This document shows positions 44,438 through 53,617 of a DNA stretch of 64,000 nucleotides, piece after piece. Each line of letters starts with the position of its first letter. The first letter of the stretch is position 1. Location: positions 682,001 through 746,000 of the forward strand of contig NZ_CP083371.1 of NCBI RefSeq assembly GCF_017488845.2. The letters run 5' to 3'. The notes below the pieces were generated by a model, which had not been told where the DNA came from, ran no database searches, and saw nothing but the letters and a program-made list of their open reading frames with translations. Made by a program: the position numbers and the translations under genes. The DNA is from Ensifer canadensis. GTDB taxonomy: Bacteria > Pseudomonadota > Alphaproteobacteria > Rhizobiales > Rhizobiaceae.

Positions 44438-46755
44438 GGCTTGCCTACCGTCGTTGCGGCGCGCGCCAGATTGTTCACATATTGCGCGCGGGCGGAGTGG
44501 TATTGCTTTGGCCAGGGCTGCCCGTCATAGCCGATCTTCGCCGCCTCGTGCATGACGAAGGACGGGTCGGCCAGATGCGGACGCGCAATTGCGCAGAGGT
44601 CGGCACGGCCGGCCGCAATGATGGAATTGGCGTGGTCGGCTTCGGAAATCGCTCCGACGGCGATGGTCGGAACCTGGATCTCGTTGCGGATCTTGTCGGA
44701 AAATGGTGTCTGGAACAGCCGGCCGTAAACCGGTTTTTCTTCCTTCACCACCTGACCGGAGGAGCAGTCGATCATATCGGCGCCGGCTTCCTTGAACAGG
44801 CGGGCGAAAATCGCCGCATCGTCAGGAGTGTTGCCGCCTTCGTGCCAGTCGTGCGTCGAAAGGCGCACCGACATCGGTCGGTCCTCGGGCCACGCCTTAC
44901 GGATCGCGTGGAACACTTCGAGCGGAAAGCGGGCGCGGGACGCATGGTCGCCGCCATAGTCGTCCGTGCGGAGGTTGGTGAGCGGCGACAGGAAGCTCGA
45001 CAGCAGGTAGCCGTGCGCCACGTGCAGTTCGAGGATGTCGAAACCGAGGTCACGGGCGCGTCCGGTCGCCTGCACGAAGTCGGCGACGACGCGGTCCATG
45101 TCGGCTCGGGTCATTTCGCGCGGCGTATCCGAATGCGCGAGGTAAGGCAGGGCCGACGCGGAAATGAGCGGCCAGGCGCCCTCGTTCAAGGGCTGGTCGA
45201 TCCCCTCCCAGGCCAATTTGGTCGCACCTTTTCTTCCGGCATGCCCGAGCTGGATGCCGATCTTGGCAGGCGTCTGCTGGTGCACGAAATCGACGATGCG
45301 CTTGAAGGCCAACGTCTGTTCGTCGTTCCAGAGTCCCAAGCATCCGGGCGTGATGCGGGCGTCAGGCGACACGCAGGTCATTTCAGGAAAAACGAGGGCC
45401 GCGCCGCCCATGGCGCGCGCACCGAGATGCACCAGGTGAAAGTCGTTGGGCACGCCGTCGGTCGCCGAATACATCGCCATTGGCGAAACGACGATGCGAT
45501 TCCTGAGCGTCAGGCCGCGAAGCTTGAAAGGCGTGAACATCGGCGGGGGAACCGTGCCATTCGACGCCGGCTCGGCGCCGGCACGTTCGGCGAACCAGCG
45601 TTCGAAACCTTCGAGCCAGTCCTTGTCGCGAAGGCGAAGATTCTCGTGGCTGATACGCTGTGAGCGGGTCAGCATCGAATACATGAATTGCTCCGGCTCC
45701 AGCGTATCGGCATAGCGCGTGCCGGCGACTTCGAACCACTCCATCGCATTGCGCGCCGCATTTTGGATGCGGGCGACATCAACCCGGCGTATCTCCTCGT
45801 AAGCCGCGAGCACAGCCGGGATGTTGGCTTCGTCGTGGCCGAGGATATCGAATTGTCGGGTAAGCTCGATGGCGTCATCGATCGCAAGCTTGGTGCCCGA
45901 GCCGATGGCGAAATGCGCCGTGTGGGCGCTGTCCCCCATCAAGACGACGTGGCTATTGCCGTTGAAGTGGCTCCACTTCTCGCAAATCAGCCGGCCGAAG
46001 TTCAGCCAGGCAGAGCCGCGCATATGGCGCGCATTGGTCATCAGCTTATGGCCGTCGAGCGTCTCGGCAAAGAGTTTTTCGCAGAACTCAATCGACTGCT
46101 GCTGGTCCATATGGTCGAGACCATGGGCCTGAAAGACGTCATCCGTGGTTTCGACGATGAAGGTCGAAGTGTTCTCATCGAAGCGGTAGATATGCGCCTG
46201 GAACCAGCCGTGTTCGGTGCGTTGGAAGTCGAAGGTGAAGGCGTCGAAGCGCTTGTCCGTGCCGAGCCAGACATAACGGTTTGGCCGAACGACCATGTCG
46301 GGTTGGAATACGTCGGCGTATCTATTGCGGATCCTCGAGTTGACGCCGTCGGAGGCGATGATGAGGTCCGCATCGGCGAATTCCTCGTCGCTTTCGACGT
46401 CGTGCTCGAACGCGAGTTCGACACCGAGTTCGAGGCAGCGATCCTGGAGGATATTGAGCATCTTCTTGCGGCCGATGCCGACGAAGCCGTGGCCCGTCGT
46501 CCTGATCTTACGGCCCTTGAAAACCAGTTCGATGTCGTCCCAGTGGTTGAAAGCGACCTCGATCGCCTCGGCAGTCTCCGGATCCCATTGGCGCATCGAC
46601 TGCATCGTCGCATCCGAGAAGACCACCCCCCACCCGAAGGTGTCGAAGGCGCGGTTCCGCTCGACGACCGTTATGCGGTGTTCCGGGTGCTGGCGCTTCA
46701 TCAGCAGCGCAAAATAGAGGCCGGCTGGCCCGCCACCGATACAGACGATCCGCAT
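44434..46755 (-). CDS. Fused FAD monooxygenase / OYE reductase (2-aminobenzoyl-CoA monooxygenase/reductase-like)
   Basis: 773 residues and two enzymes in one chain. Residues ~1-390 are a class A flavoprotein hydroxylase: FAD motif [12 protein letters not shown] motif [12 protein letters not shown] motif [21 protein letters not shown]. Residues ~410-770 are an old-yellow-enzyme barrel: [46 protein letters not shown] and an FMN-binding [14 protein letters not shown]. This is the architecture of 2-aminobenzoyl-CoA monooxygenase/reductase from Azoarcus evansii; annotators also call it bifunctional salicylyl-CoA 5-hydroxylase. The CoA ligase and kynurenine genes nearby favour 2-aminobenzoyl-CoA. 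GGGAGGAG precedes the ATG at 46755. First gene of a seven-gene operon. Confidence 0.88.
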   Translation of the reverse strand: MRIVCIGGGPAGLYFALLMKRQHPEHRITVVERNRAFDTFGWGVVFSDATMQSMRQWDPETAEAIEVAFNHWDDIELVFKGRKIRTTGHGFVGIGRKKMLNILQDRCLELGVELAFEHDVESDEEFADADLIIASDGVNSRIRNRYADVFQPDMVVRPNRYVWLGTDKRFDAFTFDFQRTEHGWFQAHIYRFDENTSTFIVETTDDVFQAHGLDHMDQQQSIEFCEKLFAETLDGHKLMTNARHMRGSAWLNFGRLICEKWSHFNGNSHVVLMGDSAHTAHFAIGSGTKLAIDDAIELTRQFDILGHDEANIPAVLAAYEEIRRVDVARIQNAARNAMEWFEVAGTRYADTLEPEQFMYSMLTRSQRISHENLRLRDKDWLEGFERWFAERAGAEPASNGTVPPPMFTPFKLRGLTLRNRIVVSPMAMYSATDGVPNDFHLVHLGARAMGGAALVFPEMTCVSPDARITPGCLGLWNDEQTLAFKRIVDFVHQQTPAKIGIQLGHAGRKGATKLAWEGIDQPLNEGAWPLISASALPYLAHSDTPREMTRADMDRVVADFVQATGRARDLGFDILELHVAHGYLLSSFLSPLTNLRTDDYGGDHASRARFPLEVFHAIRKAWPEDRPMSVRLSTHDWHEGGNTPDDAAIFARLFKEAGADMIDCSSGQVVKEEKPVYGRLFQTPFSDKIRNEIQVPTIAVGAISEADHANSIIAAGRADLCAIARPHLADPSFVMHEAAKIGYDGQPWPKQYHSARAQYVNNLARAATTVGKP

Positions 46756-46853
46756 GTCGTTCTCCTCCCGAGCTCCGGCTGCGTGTGTCACCGTCCAGAT
46801 GTCGTCGACCGTCATCCCGGACTGCGAGGAGCAGGGTGGACTCGTTCCAGAGA

Positions 46854-46871
46854 AATTTCAAGCTTAAAATT
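46854..46871. promoter_or_regulatory. Dyad operator in the promoter of the aminobenzoyl-CoA operon
   Basis: AATTTCAAGCTTAAAATT is an 18-bp palindrome with one mismatched pair, ~100 bp before the fused monooxygenase start and next to the MarR-type gene. Its core TTTCAAGCnTAAA recurs in the ligase/formamidase intergenic region (60898-60924). MarR proteins bind palindromes of this size, so the MarR regulator next door is the likely owner. Confidence 0.6.
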
Positions 46872-46975
46872 GTTTCGGCAAATGTGACGACGCTACATGC
46901 GTCCGGATTGCGGTGCGCGAGTGGCGAACCGTTTCGGAGAATCTCGGGAGACGGCGGAAAGAAAGGCGCAGTGCC

Positions 46976-47500
46976 TTAAGTGTTCCGGGCCAACGCAGCA
47001 ACGATGGATCGCTTGAGCTTGGCAAGCTCGTCCATCAACACACCGCCCTCCTTCGCTGAAAGTCCAGCGAACAGGTCGGAGATCCAGTCGGAATGCCTTG
47101 CCGCCATCTTCTCGAATTCGGCGCGGCCGAAGGGCGTCAGCGCGATGATCTGTACACGTCGATCCGTCGGCAGTGTCGTACGGCTGATGTGACCGCTCTC
47201 GGTCAGCCGTTCCACAAGAACCGTTATGTTGCCGGGTGAGACCATCATGCGCTTAGAGACTTCCCCCAGCACCATGCCATCAGGCGCTCGCTCGAGCTGG
47301 GCCATCAGGTCGAAACGTGGCAGCGTGGAGTCGAATTCTTCCCGGAGCCGCCGGCGGACTTCGCTCTCGACCAGTGTCGAGCACGTCAGCAGACGCAGCC
47401 AGAGCCTGAGCTCGACACGGTGATCGCCGGGAGCCTCGAGGGCCTTGGTCTCGCCATCCACCCATTCCGGCGAGATGTCGAACTTGTCTTCACCCATCAT
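46976..47500 (-). CDS. MarR-family transcriptional regulator
   Basis: 174 residues. Winged helix typical of MarR: STLPRFDLMAQLERAPDGMVLGEVSKRMMVSPGNITVLVERLTESGHISRTTLPTDRRVQIIALTPFGR, which includes the DxRxxxIxLT wing signature. MarR regulators of aromatic-CoA pathways respond to the aryl-CoA. It lies just upstream of and on the same strand as the aminobenzoyl-CoA operon, with the candidate operator between. Start uncertain: ATG at 47500, 47497 or a GTG at 47518, none with a strong ribosome site. Confidence 0.85.
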   Translation of the reverse strand: MMGEDKFDISPEWVDGETKALEAPGDHRVELRLWLRLLTCSTLVESEVRRRLREEFDSTLPRFDLMAQLERAPDGMVLGEVSKRMMVSPGNITVLVERLTESGHISRTTLPTDRRVQIIALTPFGRAEFEKMAARHSDWISDLFAGLSAKEGGVLMDELAKLKRSIVAALARNT

Positions 47501-47593
47501 ACCAACGTCCACTTTCACAAAGCTGCAGGCGTATACTGCCGCCTTGCCCTTATTAGAGATGTTTCCGGCTCTTGGACAGGCTGCGTTGGGCCG

Positions 47594-48367
47594 TCATTTG
47601 GACGCAATCCCCGGCAACGACGGGTGCCCGGAAGATTGAGAACGGCCACCGTCCTCGGATTGGACATAGACATTGACGGTAAAGCCGATGTGGTCGGCCA
47701 TCAGCGTCTTGGCGCGCTCGAAATCTCGATCAAGTGCCGCCTCCATCAGCTCAGTGTGATGCTCGATCGCCATGGCGTCTTGCAAGGCGGCGACCGCTTC
47801 CTCGTATCCCTTGCTCATCCCTGCGGCAGCCCTCAATGTCGGGGCCAGGCTGAGGAAACGGTGGTGGCGACGAAGCTGATCGGAAATCGTTGACTGGAAG
47901 CGGGTCAACCAGTTCGATCGTGCCGCACCGATCAGTGCTGCGTGGAAGGCGGCGTGCTTTTCGTCCCACTCGTCGATCTCGCTTTCGGAGAAATGCTCGA
48001 CCGAGACTTTGCAGCGGGACAGCCGGTAATGCGCGGTGACGACGGCCGATTCCCATGCGCTGTCGCCGTTCTCGATCGACTCGAGAAGCAGCGGCATTTC
48101 GACGGCCAGGCGCGCGCGGGTGAGATCGTCCAGTTCCTCGCGTGAAACCGGAGCAACGGCAAAGCCGCGGTTGCTGATCGCCGTGACCAGGCCTTCCGCC
48201 TCCAGACGCGACAGCGCTTCGCGCAGAGGTGTCCAGCCGATTCCGTAGCTTTCGCGCAGCACACTCAGCTTCATCGGAGCGCCAGGCTTGAGACGCGTCG
48301 CCAGAATATCGCGTCGCAGCAGCCGGTAGGCCAATTCGGTTTTGGTCGACTGTTCGTGGTCTTGCAT
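47594..48367 (-). CDS. GntR-family regulator (FCD subfamily)
   Basis: 257 residues. N-terminal GntR wHTH (TELAYRLLRRDILATRLKPGAPMKLSVLRESYGIGWTPLREALSRLEAEGLVTAISNRGFAV) followed by the helical FCD effector domain (residues ~85-220). FCD domains bind carboxylates, often with a metal through Asp/His residues. It is divergent from the TrpXYZ-like transporter/kynureninase operon; the AT-rich inverted repeats between them are its likely site. AAGGGA precedes the ATG at 48367. The effector may be kynurenine, anthranilate or tryptophan, but this is inference. Confidence 0.88.
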   Translation of the reverse strand: MQDHEQSTKTELAYRLLRRDILATRLKPGAPMKLSVLRESYGIGWTPLREALSRLEAEGLVTAISNRGFAVAPVSREELDDLTRARLAVEMPLLLESIENGDSAWESAVVTAHYRLSRCKVSVEHFSESEIDEWDEKHAAFHAALIGAARSNWLTRFQSTISDQLRRHHRFLSLAPTLRAAAGMSKGYEEAVAALQDAMAIEHHTELMEAALDRDFERAKTLMADHIGFTVNVYVQSEDGGRSQSSGHPSLPGIASK

Positions 48368-48399
48368 CAAGTTCCCTTAACGCCCGCATCGCATCGATA

Positions 48400-48444
48400 C
48401 AAATATATATAGTTCTGCGCCTCTGATGAAAATATATATATTTG
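48400..48444. promoter_or_regulatory. AT-rich inverted repeats, likely GntR operator
   Basis: CAAATATATATA (48400-48411) and TATATATATTTG (48433-48444) are perfect reverse complements. The right arm also sits within the 14-bp perfect palindrome AAATATATATATTT (48430-48443). They lie between the divergent GntR gene and the transporter operon, next to a TTGACA-like -35 at 48445-48450. FCD-type GntR regulators bind short AT-rich palindromes, often as pairs. Confidence 0.6.
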
Positions 48445-48528
48445 TTTGACAAGAAGTCTGACCGTCTCCATCATCCACCCACGCCGCCGAGGAGGGCGGT
48501 AACGCTCGTCAAATTCTGGGAGGGATGT

Positions 48529-49509
48529 ATGAGCAAGAGGACTTGGCTTTCGGGATTGGTTGTCGCCGGCGCGCTGGCGTGGGGAGCGGGAACGGCTGCT
48601 GCCGATCCGATCCGTATTGGCATCGCCAATTTCGGCGAACATCCGCAATTGAGTGCGTCGATCGCCGGCTTCAAGAAGGCACTGGCTGAAAACGGCTTCG
48701 TCGAGGGCACCGATGTCGTTTACACTGAAAGCCACACCAACTTCGACGCCTCGCTTGTTCCGCAGATGATTGCCAAGCTGCAGGCCGAGCAGCCGAAACT
48801 GATCTACACGATCACCACGCCGGTCTCGCAGATCGCCAAGAAGGCGCTCGCCGGATCCGGTATTCCGGTTGTCTTTTCCGCCGTCACCGATCCGGTGGCC
48901 GCGAAGCTCGTTCCGTCCTGGGGGGCGGGTGACGACGGCATGACTGGCGCGACGGACCTTCAGGACGTGGCTGCCGTGATGGCCTTTACCCGCAAGCTCC
49001 TTCCGGAGGCCAAGCGCTTCGGCGTTCCGTACAACCCTGGCGAGGCGAACGACACGGCTCTGCTCGACAAGATCAAGGCGGCTGCACCGGCCGCCGGCTT
49101 TGAGGTCGTGGCCGTTGGCGTCGACAACGTCAACGACATCCAGCAGCGCATTGCCTCCTTCGCCGGCAAGGCCGACGTGATCTATACGCCCGCATCCAAC
49201 CTGCTCCAGCCGGCAATCGGCGCCGTCTCGGCGGCTGCACGCCAGGCGCAGATCCCGATCGTCAACTCCGACGATGGTGCTGTGCGCGACGGCGTCGTGC
49301 CGGCAAGCTTTGCCGTCAACTACGAGCAGGTCGGCATGAATGCCGGCAAGATTGCCGCGGAGATCCTTGGGGGCAAGGACCCGAAGACGATCGCGCCGTC
49401 GCGTCCGAGCTATGAGGACCATGCACCGCTGATCTCGAAAAAAGCGGCGGCGGCCTTCGGCATCGCAATACCGGCATCGCTCGCCGATTGCGGCTGCCTG
49501 GTCGACTGA
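48529..49509 (+). CDS. TrpX-like ABC transporter substrate-binding protein
   Basis: 326 residues. Signal peptide (KRTWLSGLVVAGALAWGAGTAAA) followed by the type I binding fold of the ABC_sub_bind family: IRIGIANFGEHPQLSASIAGFKKALAENGFVEG, then PQMIAKLQAEQPKLIYTITTPVSQIAKKAL and PVVFSAVTDPVAAKLV. The family includes TrpX of Gram-positive bacteria, linked to tryptophan. Followed by ATPase, permease and kynureninase, so its ligand is most likely tryptophan or kynurenine. GGGAGGG before the ATG at 48529. No lipobox is seen; it should be a free periplasmic protein. Confidence 0.85.
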   Translation: MSKRTWLSGLVVAGALAWGAGTAAADPIRIGIANFGEHPQLSASIAGFKKALAENGFVEGTDVVYTESHTNFDASLVPQMIAKLQAEQPKLIYTITTPVSQIAKKALAGSGIPVVFSAVTDPVAAKLVPSWGAGDDGMTGATDLQDVAAVMAFTRKLLPEAKRFGVPYNPGEANDTALLDKIKAAAPAAGFEVVAVGVDNVNDIQQRIASFAGKADVIYTPASNLLQPAIGAVSAAARQAQIPIVNSDDGAVRDGVVPASFAVNYEQVGMNAGKIAAEILGGKDPKTIAPSRPSYEDHAPLISKKAAAAFGIAIPASLADCGCLVD

Positions 49510-49572
49510 TTTTGGGCGAATAGGTGACGGCGTCGGGAGCGCCGTCACTTCATGGGTTATGAGGGGGAGCCA

Positions 49573-50352
49573 ATGCTGGAAATCAGATCGGCCCGCAAGG
49601 TCTTCTACAAGGGGCAGGCAGACGAAAAGGTCGCACTCGACGGCCTCAGCCTCAGCCTTGCAACAGGCGAGTTCGGCGTCGTCATCGGCTCGAACGGCGC
49701 CGGCAAGAGCAGCATGCTCAACGCCATCTCCGGGGCGCTCGCGCTCGATAGCGGCCAGATCGTCATCAATGGCGACGACGTGACGGCGACGCCCGTGCAC
49801 AAACGCGCCATGCGGCTTGCGCGCGTGTTCCAGGACCCGATGCGCGGTACCGCCGCCAGCATGACGGTGGCCGAAAACATGCTGCTCGCCGAGCTTCGAA
49901 GCAACAAGCGCACCCTGCGCCGCGGGCTGAACGCGGCAAGGCTCACCGCCTACAAGGAGCGCCTGTCGCTTCTGGGCCTCGGCCTCGAAAAGCGTCTCGA
50001 CACGCGCGTGGAGCTACTGTCGGGTGGCCAACGGCAATCGTTGTCGTTGATCATGGCGGTCGGCGGTTCGCCGGAGCTGCTGCTGCTCGACGAACACACC
50101 GCGGCGCTCGACCCGCGCACCGCCGACATCGTCATGCAAGCGACGATCCGCGCCGTCGAAGCCTTGAAGCTGACGACGCTGATGGTGACGCACAACATGC
50201 AGCATGCCGTGGATTTCGGCCACAAGGTCGTCATGCTCGATGCCGGGCGCGTCCGCCTCGAAATCGATGGCAAGGACAAGGCCCAGACGACGGTGCCGGA
50301 CCTGATCGGCCATTTCTCCGTCAAAACCGACCGCATGTTCCTGGCGAGCTGA
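49573..50352 (+). CDS. ABC transporter ATP-binding protein (TrpZ-like)
   Basis: 259 residues. Walker A GSNGAGKSS, Q-loop RVFQDPMRGTAASMTVAENMLLA, signature LSGGQRQSLSLIMA, Walker B LLLLDEHTAALDPRTA and switch His (VTHNMQHAVDFG). The DEHTAALDPRTA form of Walker B/D-loop is characteristic of ATPases paired with ABC_sub_bind proteins. GAGGGGGAG precedes the ATG at 49573; the permease starts 6 bp after its stop. Second gene of the transporter-kynureninase operon. Confidence 0.88.
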   Translation: MLEIRSARKVFYKGQADEKVALDGLSLSLATGEFGVVIGSNGAGKSSMLNAISGALALDSGQIVINGDDVTATPVHKRAMRLARVFQDPMRGTAASMTVAENMLLAELRSNKRTLRRGLNAARLTAYKERLSLLGLGLEKRLDTRVELLSGGQRQSLSLIMAVGGSPELLLLDEHTAALDPRTADIVMQATIRAVEALKLTTLMVTHNMQHAVDFGHKVVMLDAGRVRLEIDGKDKAQTTVPDLIGHFSVKTDRMFLAS

Positions 50353-50357
50353 CGATC

Positions 50358-51281
50358 ATGGATATTATTCAAAACACAATCGCGAGTTTCGTCTCGCTCG
50401 TTCCCGTCACGCTGGCCCAGAGCCTGATCCTTGCCTTCGTCGTGCTGGGGATCATGATCCCGTTTCGCATGCTGAGCTTCCCGGATCTGACCAGCGAGGG
50501 CGCGTTCCCGCTTGGCGGTTGCGTCTGCGGTGTACTGATGGCGGCCGGCATGTCGCCGCTCGCCGCGATCGCCATCGCACTCCTCGCCGGTTTTGTCGCC
50601 GGCTGCTGCACGGCGTTCATCCATCTGAGATTCCGCATTCACACGTTGCTTGCCGGCATCCTGATGATGACGATGCTCTATTCGATCAATCTGCGCATCA
50701 TGGGCCGGTCGAACCTATCGGTTTTCGGGGCGCCGACGATGTTCGACTGGGTGCCAGGGCTGCAGCCGGGCTTCCCGGCAAGCAAGATCGTTGTCGCCGG
50801 CCTCATCGCACTCATCGTCTTCTTCCTGCTCTATCATTTCTTCAGGACCGAGAAGGGAACGGCGATCCGGGCCGTCGGCGCCAATCCCGACATGGCGGAA
50901 GCGCAGGGCATCAACGTCTGGCTGGCGACGATCGGCGGCGTCGGGCTTGCCGGCGCGTTTTCGGCGGCAGGCGGAGCGCTGATGGTGCAGTCGCAGGGCT
51001 TTGCCGACGTCAACATGGGCCTCGGCATCCTTATCAATGGGCTCGCGGCGCTGATGATCGGCGAGGCGATCGTCGGAAAGCAAAGCGTGTTGCGCCAACT
51101 CGCCGCCCCGTTTGTCGGCGCGGTCGTCTACTATCAGCTCGTCTCCTTCTGCCTGGCCGCCGGCATGCCACCACCGGATCTGAAACTTGCGACTGGCCTC
51201 TTCGTTCTCGCCATGCTGGCTCTTCCGAGCCTCAAGCGAAGCCGCGGGCCGGCACCCGCCCGCGAAACCGTTCGTGAATAA
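50358..51281 (+). CDS. ABC transporter permease (TrpY-like)
   Basis: 307 residues with about nine hydrophobic segments, of the BPD_transp_2 (LivH/M-type) family. Segments include LAQSLILAFVVLGIMIPFRML, FPDLTSEGAFPLGG near the N-terminus, and the EAA-like loop GTAIRAVGANPDMAEAQGINV that contacts the ATPase. A single permease gene implies a homodimeric channel. Overall layout SBP-ATPase-permease-kynU suggests uptake of tryptophan or kynurenine directly coupled to its cleavage. kynU begins 16 bp after the stop. Confidence 0.87.
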   Translation: MDIIQNTIASFVSLVPVTLAQSLILAFVVLGIMIPFRMLSFPDLTSEGAFPLGGCVCGVLMAAGMSPLAAIAIALLAGFVAGCCTAFIHLRFRIHTLLAGILMMTMLYSINLRIMGRSNLSVFGAPTMFDWVPGLQPGFPASKIVVAGLIALIVFFLLYHFFRTEKGTAIRAVGANPDMAEAQGINVWLATIGGVGLAGAFSAAGGALMVQSQGFADVNMGLGILINGLAALMIGEAIVGKQSVLRQLAAPFVGAVVYYQLVSFCLAAGMPPPDLKLATGLFVLAMLALPSLKRSRGPAPARETVRE

Positions 51282-51296
51282 CCAAGGACCATCTTC

Positions 51297-52544
51297 ATGA
51301 GTGCAGTTCCTGATTTTGCTGCGATAGAGGCCATGGATGCGGCCGACGTGCTACGCCCGATGCGCGATCGTTTCATCCTGCCACCGGGCCTCATCTATCT
51401 CGACGGCAACTCGCTCGGCGTTGCTTCGACCGCTGCCTTCGACGAGCTCCGCAAGGCGGCGACGGAGGAATGGGGCCAGGATCTCATCCGAAGCTGGAAC
51501 ACGGCCGGATGGTTCGAGATGCCGCTTGCGCTCGGGGACCGGGTTGGCCGACTGATTGGCGCTGGGGCCGGTCAGACGGTTGTTTGCGACACCACATCGA
51601 TCAACATCTACAAGGCCCTGCATGCGGCGATGGCCTTGCGGCCGGAGCGCTCGGTGATCGTCAGCGAAGGCAGCAGTTTCCCGACCGACCTCTACATGGC
51701 CGAGGGCGTGGTCTCGACGCGTCCGGGTGCGGCGCTGCGTCTCGAAGGGGTCGATGCGCCCGAGATCGAAGACCTGATCAACAGTGACGTTGCCGTGGTT
51801 CTGGTCAACCACGTGAACTACAAGTCCGGCGAACTGCGCGACATGGCGGCGCTGACGCGCAAGGCGCATGAGCATGGCGCGCTGATCATCTGGGATCTCT
51901 GCCATACGGCAGGCGCGCTGCCGATCGATCTTGAGGGTGCTGATGTCGATTTTGCCGTCGGCTGCACCTACAAGTACCTGAACGGCGGTCCCGGAGCACC
52001 AGCATTCATCTATGCCGCGACGCGTCACCATGGCGATATCCGCCAGCCGCTCAGTGGCTGGTGGGGGCATGCGCGCCCCTTTGCCTTCGAGAAGCACTAC
52101 GCGGCCGGCGAGGGGATCCGCCGCTTCCTTTGCGGAACGCAACCGATCCTGTCGCTTCGGGCGCTCAAGGGCGCGCTCGACGTCTGGGACGAGGTCGACA
52201 TGACCAAGTTGCGTGAGAAGAGCATCCGGCTCACCGACCTCTTCATCGCGCTGGTTGAGGCGAAATGCGGCGCCTACGGCCTCGAGCTCGAGAGCCCACG
52301 TGACGGCGCGAGGCGCGGAAGCCAGGTTTCGTTCAGCCATCCCAATAGCTACGAGATTATGCAGGCGCTTATCGCCCGCGACGTCATCGGCGACTTCCGC
52401 GCGCCGTCGACGATGCGTTTCGGTTTCACCCCGCTCTATGTAAGCTACGCCGACGTTTGGCAGGCGGTCGAAATTCTGGAAGAGATCCTGCGCACCGGTA
52501 CATGGCAGGATGCGCGCTTTGCCGTTCGTGCGGCCGTCACCTGA
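51297..52544 (+). CDS. kynU: Kynureninase
   Basis: 415 residues. PLP enzyme cleaving L-kynurenine to anthranilate and L-alanine. Signatures: YLDGNSLG near residue 34, the WDLCHTAGALPIDL block (with the PLP-contacting Asp) and the Schiff-base Lys226 in CTYKYLNGGPGAPAF; SGWWGHARPFAF and CGTQPILSL further support it. Full length. It is the fourth gene of the transporter operon, so import and cleavage of the substrate are co-expressed. The anthranilate it makes would be the input of the CoA ligase gene at 59.1-60.7 kb. Confidence 0.93.
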   Translation: MSAVPDFAAIEAMDAADVLRPMRDRFILPPGLIYLDGNSLGVASTAAFDELRKAATEEWGQDLIRSWNTAGWFEMPLALGDRVGRLIGAGAGQTVVCDTTSINIYKALHAAMALRPERSVIVSEGSSFPTDLYMAEGVVSTRPGAALRLEGVDAPEIEDLINSDVAVVLVNHVNYKSGELRDMAALTRKAHEHGALIIWDLCHTAGALPIDLEGADVDFAVGCTYKYLNGGPGAPAFIYAATRHHGDIRQPLSGWWGHARPFAFEKHYAAGEGIRRFLCGTQPILSLRALKGALDVWDEVDMTKLREKSIRLTDLFIALVEAKCGAYGLELESPRDGARRGSQVSFSHPNSYEIMQALIARDVIGDFRAPSTMRFGFTPLYVSYADVWQAVEILEEILRTGTWQDARFAVRAAVT

Positions 52545-52637
52545 TCTGATAGCATCGACAAGCTGCGGGCGGCATACCGCCCGCACCGTCACACTGAGAC
52601 GCCGATAAAGATCGCGCCGCCCAGGGGGACTTTCGCA

Positions 52638-53609
52638 ATGACCGCTGCACCACACCGGCCGACATTGGACGAAATCGCCGAGGCGCGTGGCCGCATCGCT
52701 CCCCACGTCGCGCGCACGCCGCTGGTCAGGCTCGACCTCGGACTTTCGGACCGGCAAATCTTCCTGAAACTGGAGACGCTTTCTCCGATTGGCGCCTTCA
52801 AGCTCCGCCCGGCGCTGAATGCAGTGCTGTCGCGCGACCCTGCTGCTCTGCGGGGCGGCGTCGCGGTCACGAGTTCCGGCAATATGGCCTACGGCATGGC
52901 CTGGGCCGCGCGCCTCATCGGTGTTCCGATGGTCGCCTATATGTACCGCGGAGCGCCACAGACCAAGATCGAGGGCGTGCGCGACCTTGGCGGGGAGGTG
53001 CGCTTCGTGAGCGCGGAGACCTGGTGGGACTACATTGTCTGCGCGGACAGGCCGGATGCGCCGGAACTGCTGATCAATCCGGTGACCGATCAGGCGGTGC
53101 TTTCCGGCAACGGCTCGATCGGCATGGAAATCGTCGAGGACCTGCCCGATGTCGACGTGGTGCTGACCCCCTATGGCGGCGGCAGCATGACCACCGGGGT
53201 CGCCAGTGCCATCAAGACCGGTTCCCGGCCGGCACGCGTCTTTGCGGTCGAAGACGACAGCGCCGCCCCGGTTTGCGCCGCACTTGAGGCGGGGCGGATT
53301 GTGATGATCGAAACCCGCCCGTCCTTCATCAAGAGCATCGGCGCTCCGTCGCTGGTCCCGCAGCTTTGGCCGGTCGCACGCGAACTGATCGACGGGGCCA
53401 TTGCCGTCAGTCCCGCTGAGGTGACAGACGCGATGCGGCTTTTGTTCAGGAAGGCCAAGATCGTGGCAGAAGGTGCGGGCGCCGCCTCACTTGCCGCCGC
53501 GATCGCCCGACCGGACCTTAAGGGAAACATCGTCTGCGTGATTTCCGGCGGCAATATCGACGCTGTGGCCTATTCCGTCGTGCTTGGTGGCGGCATTCCC
53601 GCCGCCTGA
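52638..53609 (+). CDS. PLP-dependent threonine/serine dehydratase-like enzyme
   Basis: 323 residues, fold type II. The PLP Lys55 sits in IGAFKLRPA (usual form SFKxRGA), the substrate loop reads SSGNMAYGMA (usual SxGNHxQG) and the phosphate-binding glycines are GGGSMTTG. These replacements set it apart from ordinary threonine deaminase or serine racemase, so the substrate is open. As the fifth gene after kynureninase it may act on a tryptophan-derived or co-imported amino acid. GGGGG-type site before the ATG at 52638. Its stop is 8 bp from the convergent Liv ATPase stop. Confidence 0.75.
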   Translation: MTAAPHRPTLDEIAEARGRIAPHVARTPLVRLDLGLSDRQIFLKLETLSPIGAFKLRPALNAVLSRDPAALRGGVAVTSSGNMAYGMAWAARLIGVPMVAYMYRGAPQTKIEGVRDLGGEVRFVSAETWWDYIVCADRPDAPELLINPVTDQAVLSGNGSIGMEIVEDLPDVDVVLTPYGGGSMTTGVASAIKTGSRPARVFAVEDDSAAPVCAALEAGRIVMIETRPSFIKSIGAPSLVPQLWPVARELIDGAIAVSPAEVTDAMRLLFRKAKIVAEGAGAASLAAAIARPDLKGNIVCVISGGNIDAVAYSVVLGGGIPAA

Positions 53610-53617
53610 CTGAAAGC

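Noticed and set aside
48367..49800. 477-codon reverse-strand frame
   Set aside because: Antisense to the TrpX-like binding protein; no motif, Arg/Asp-rich.
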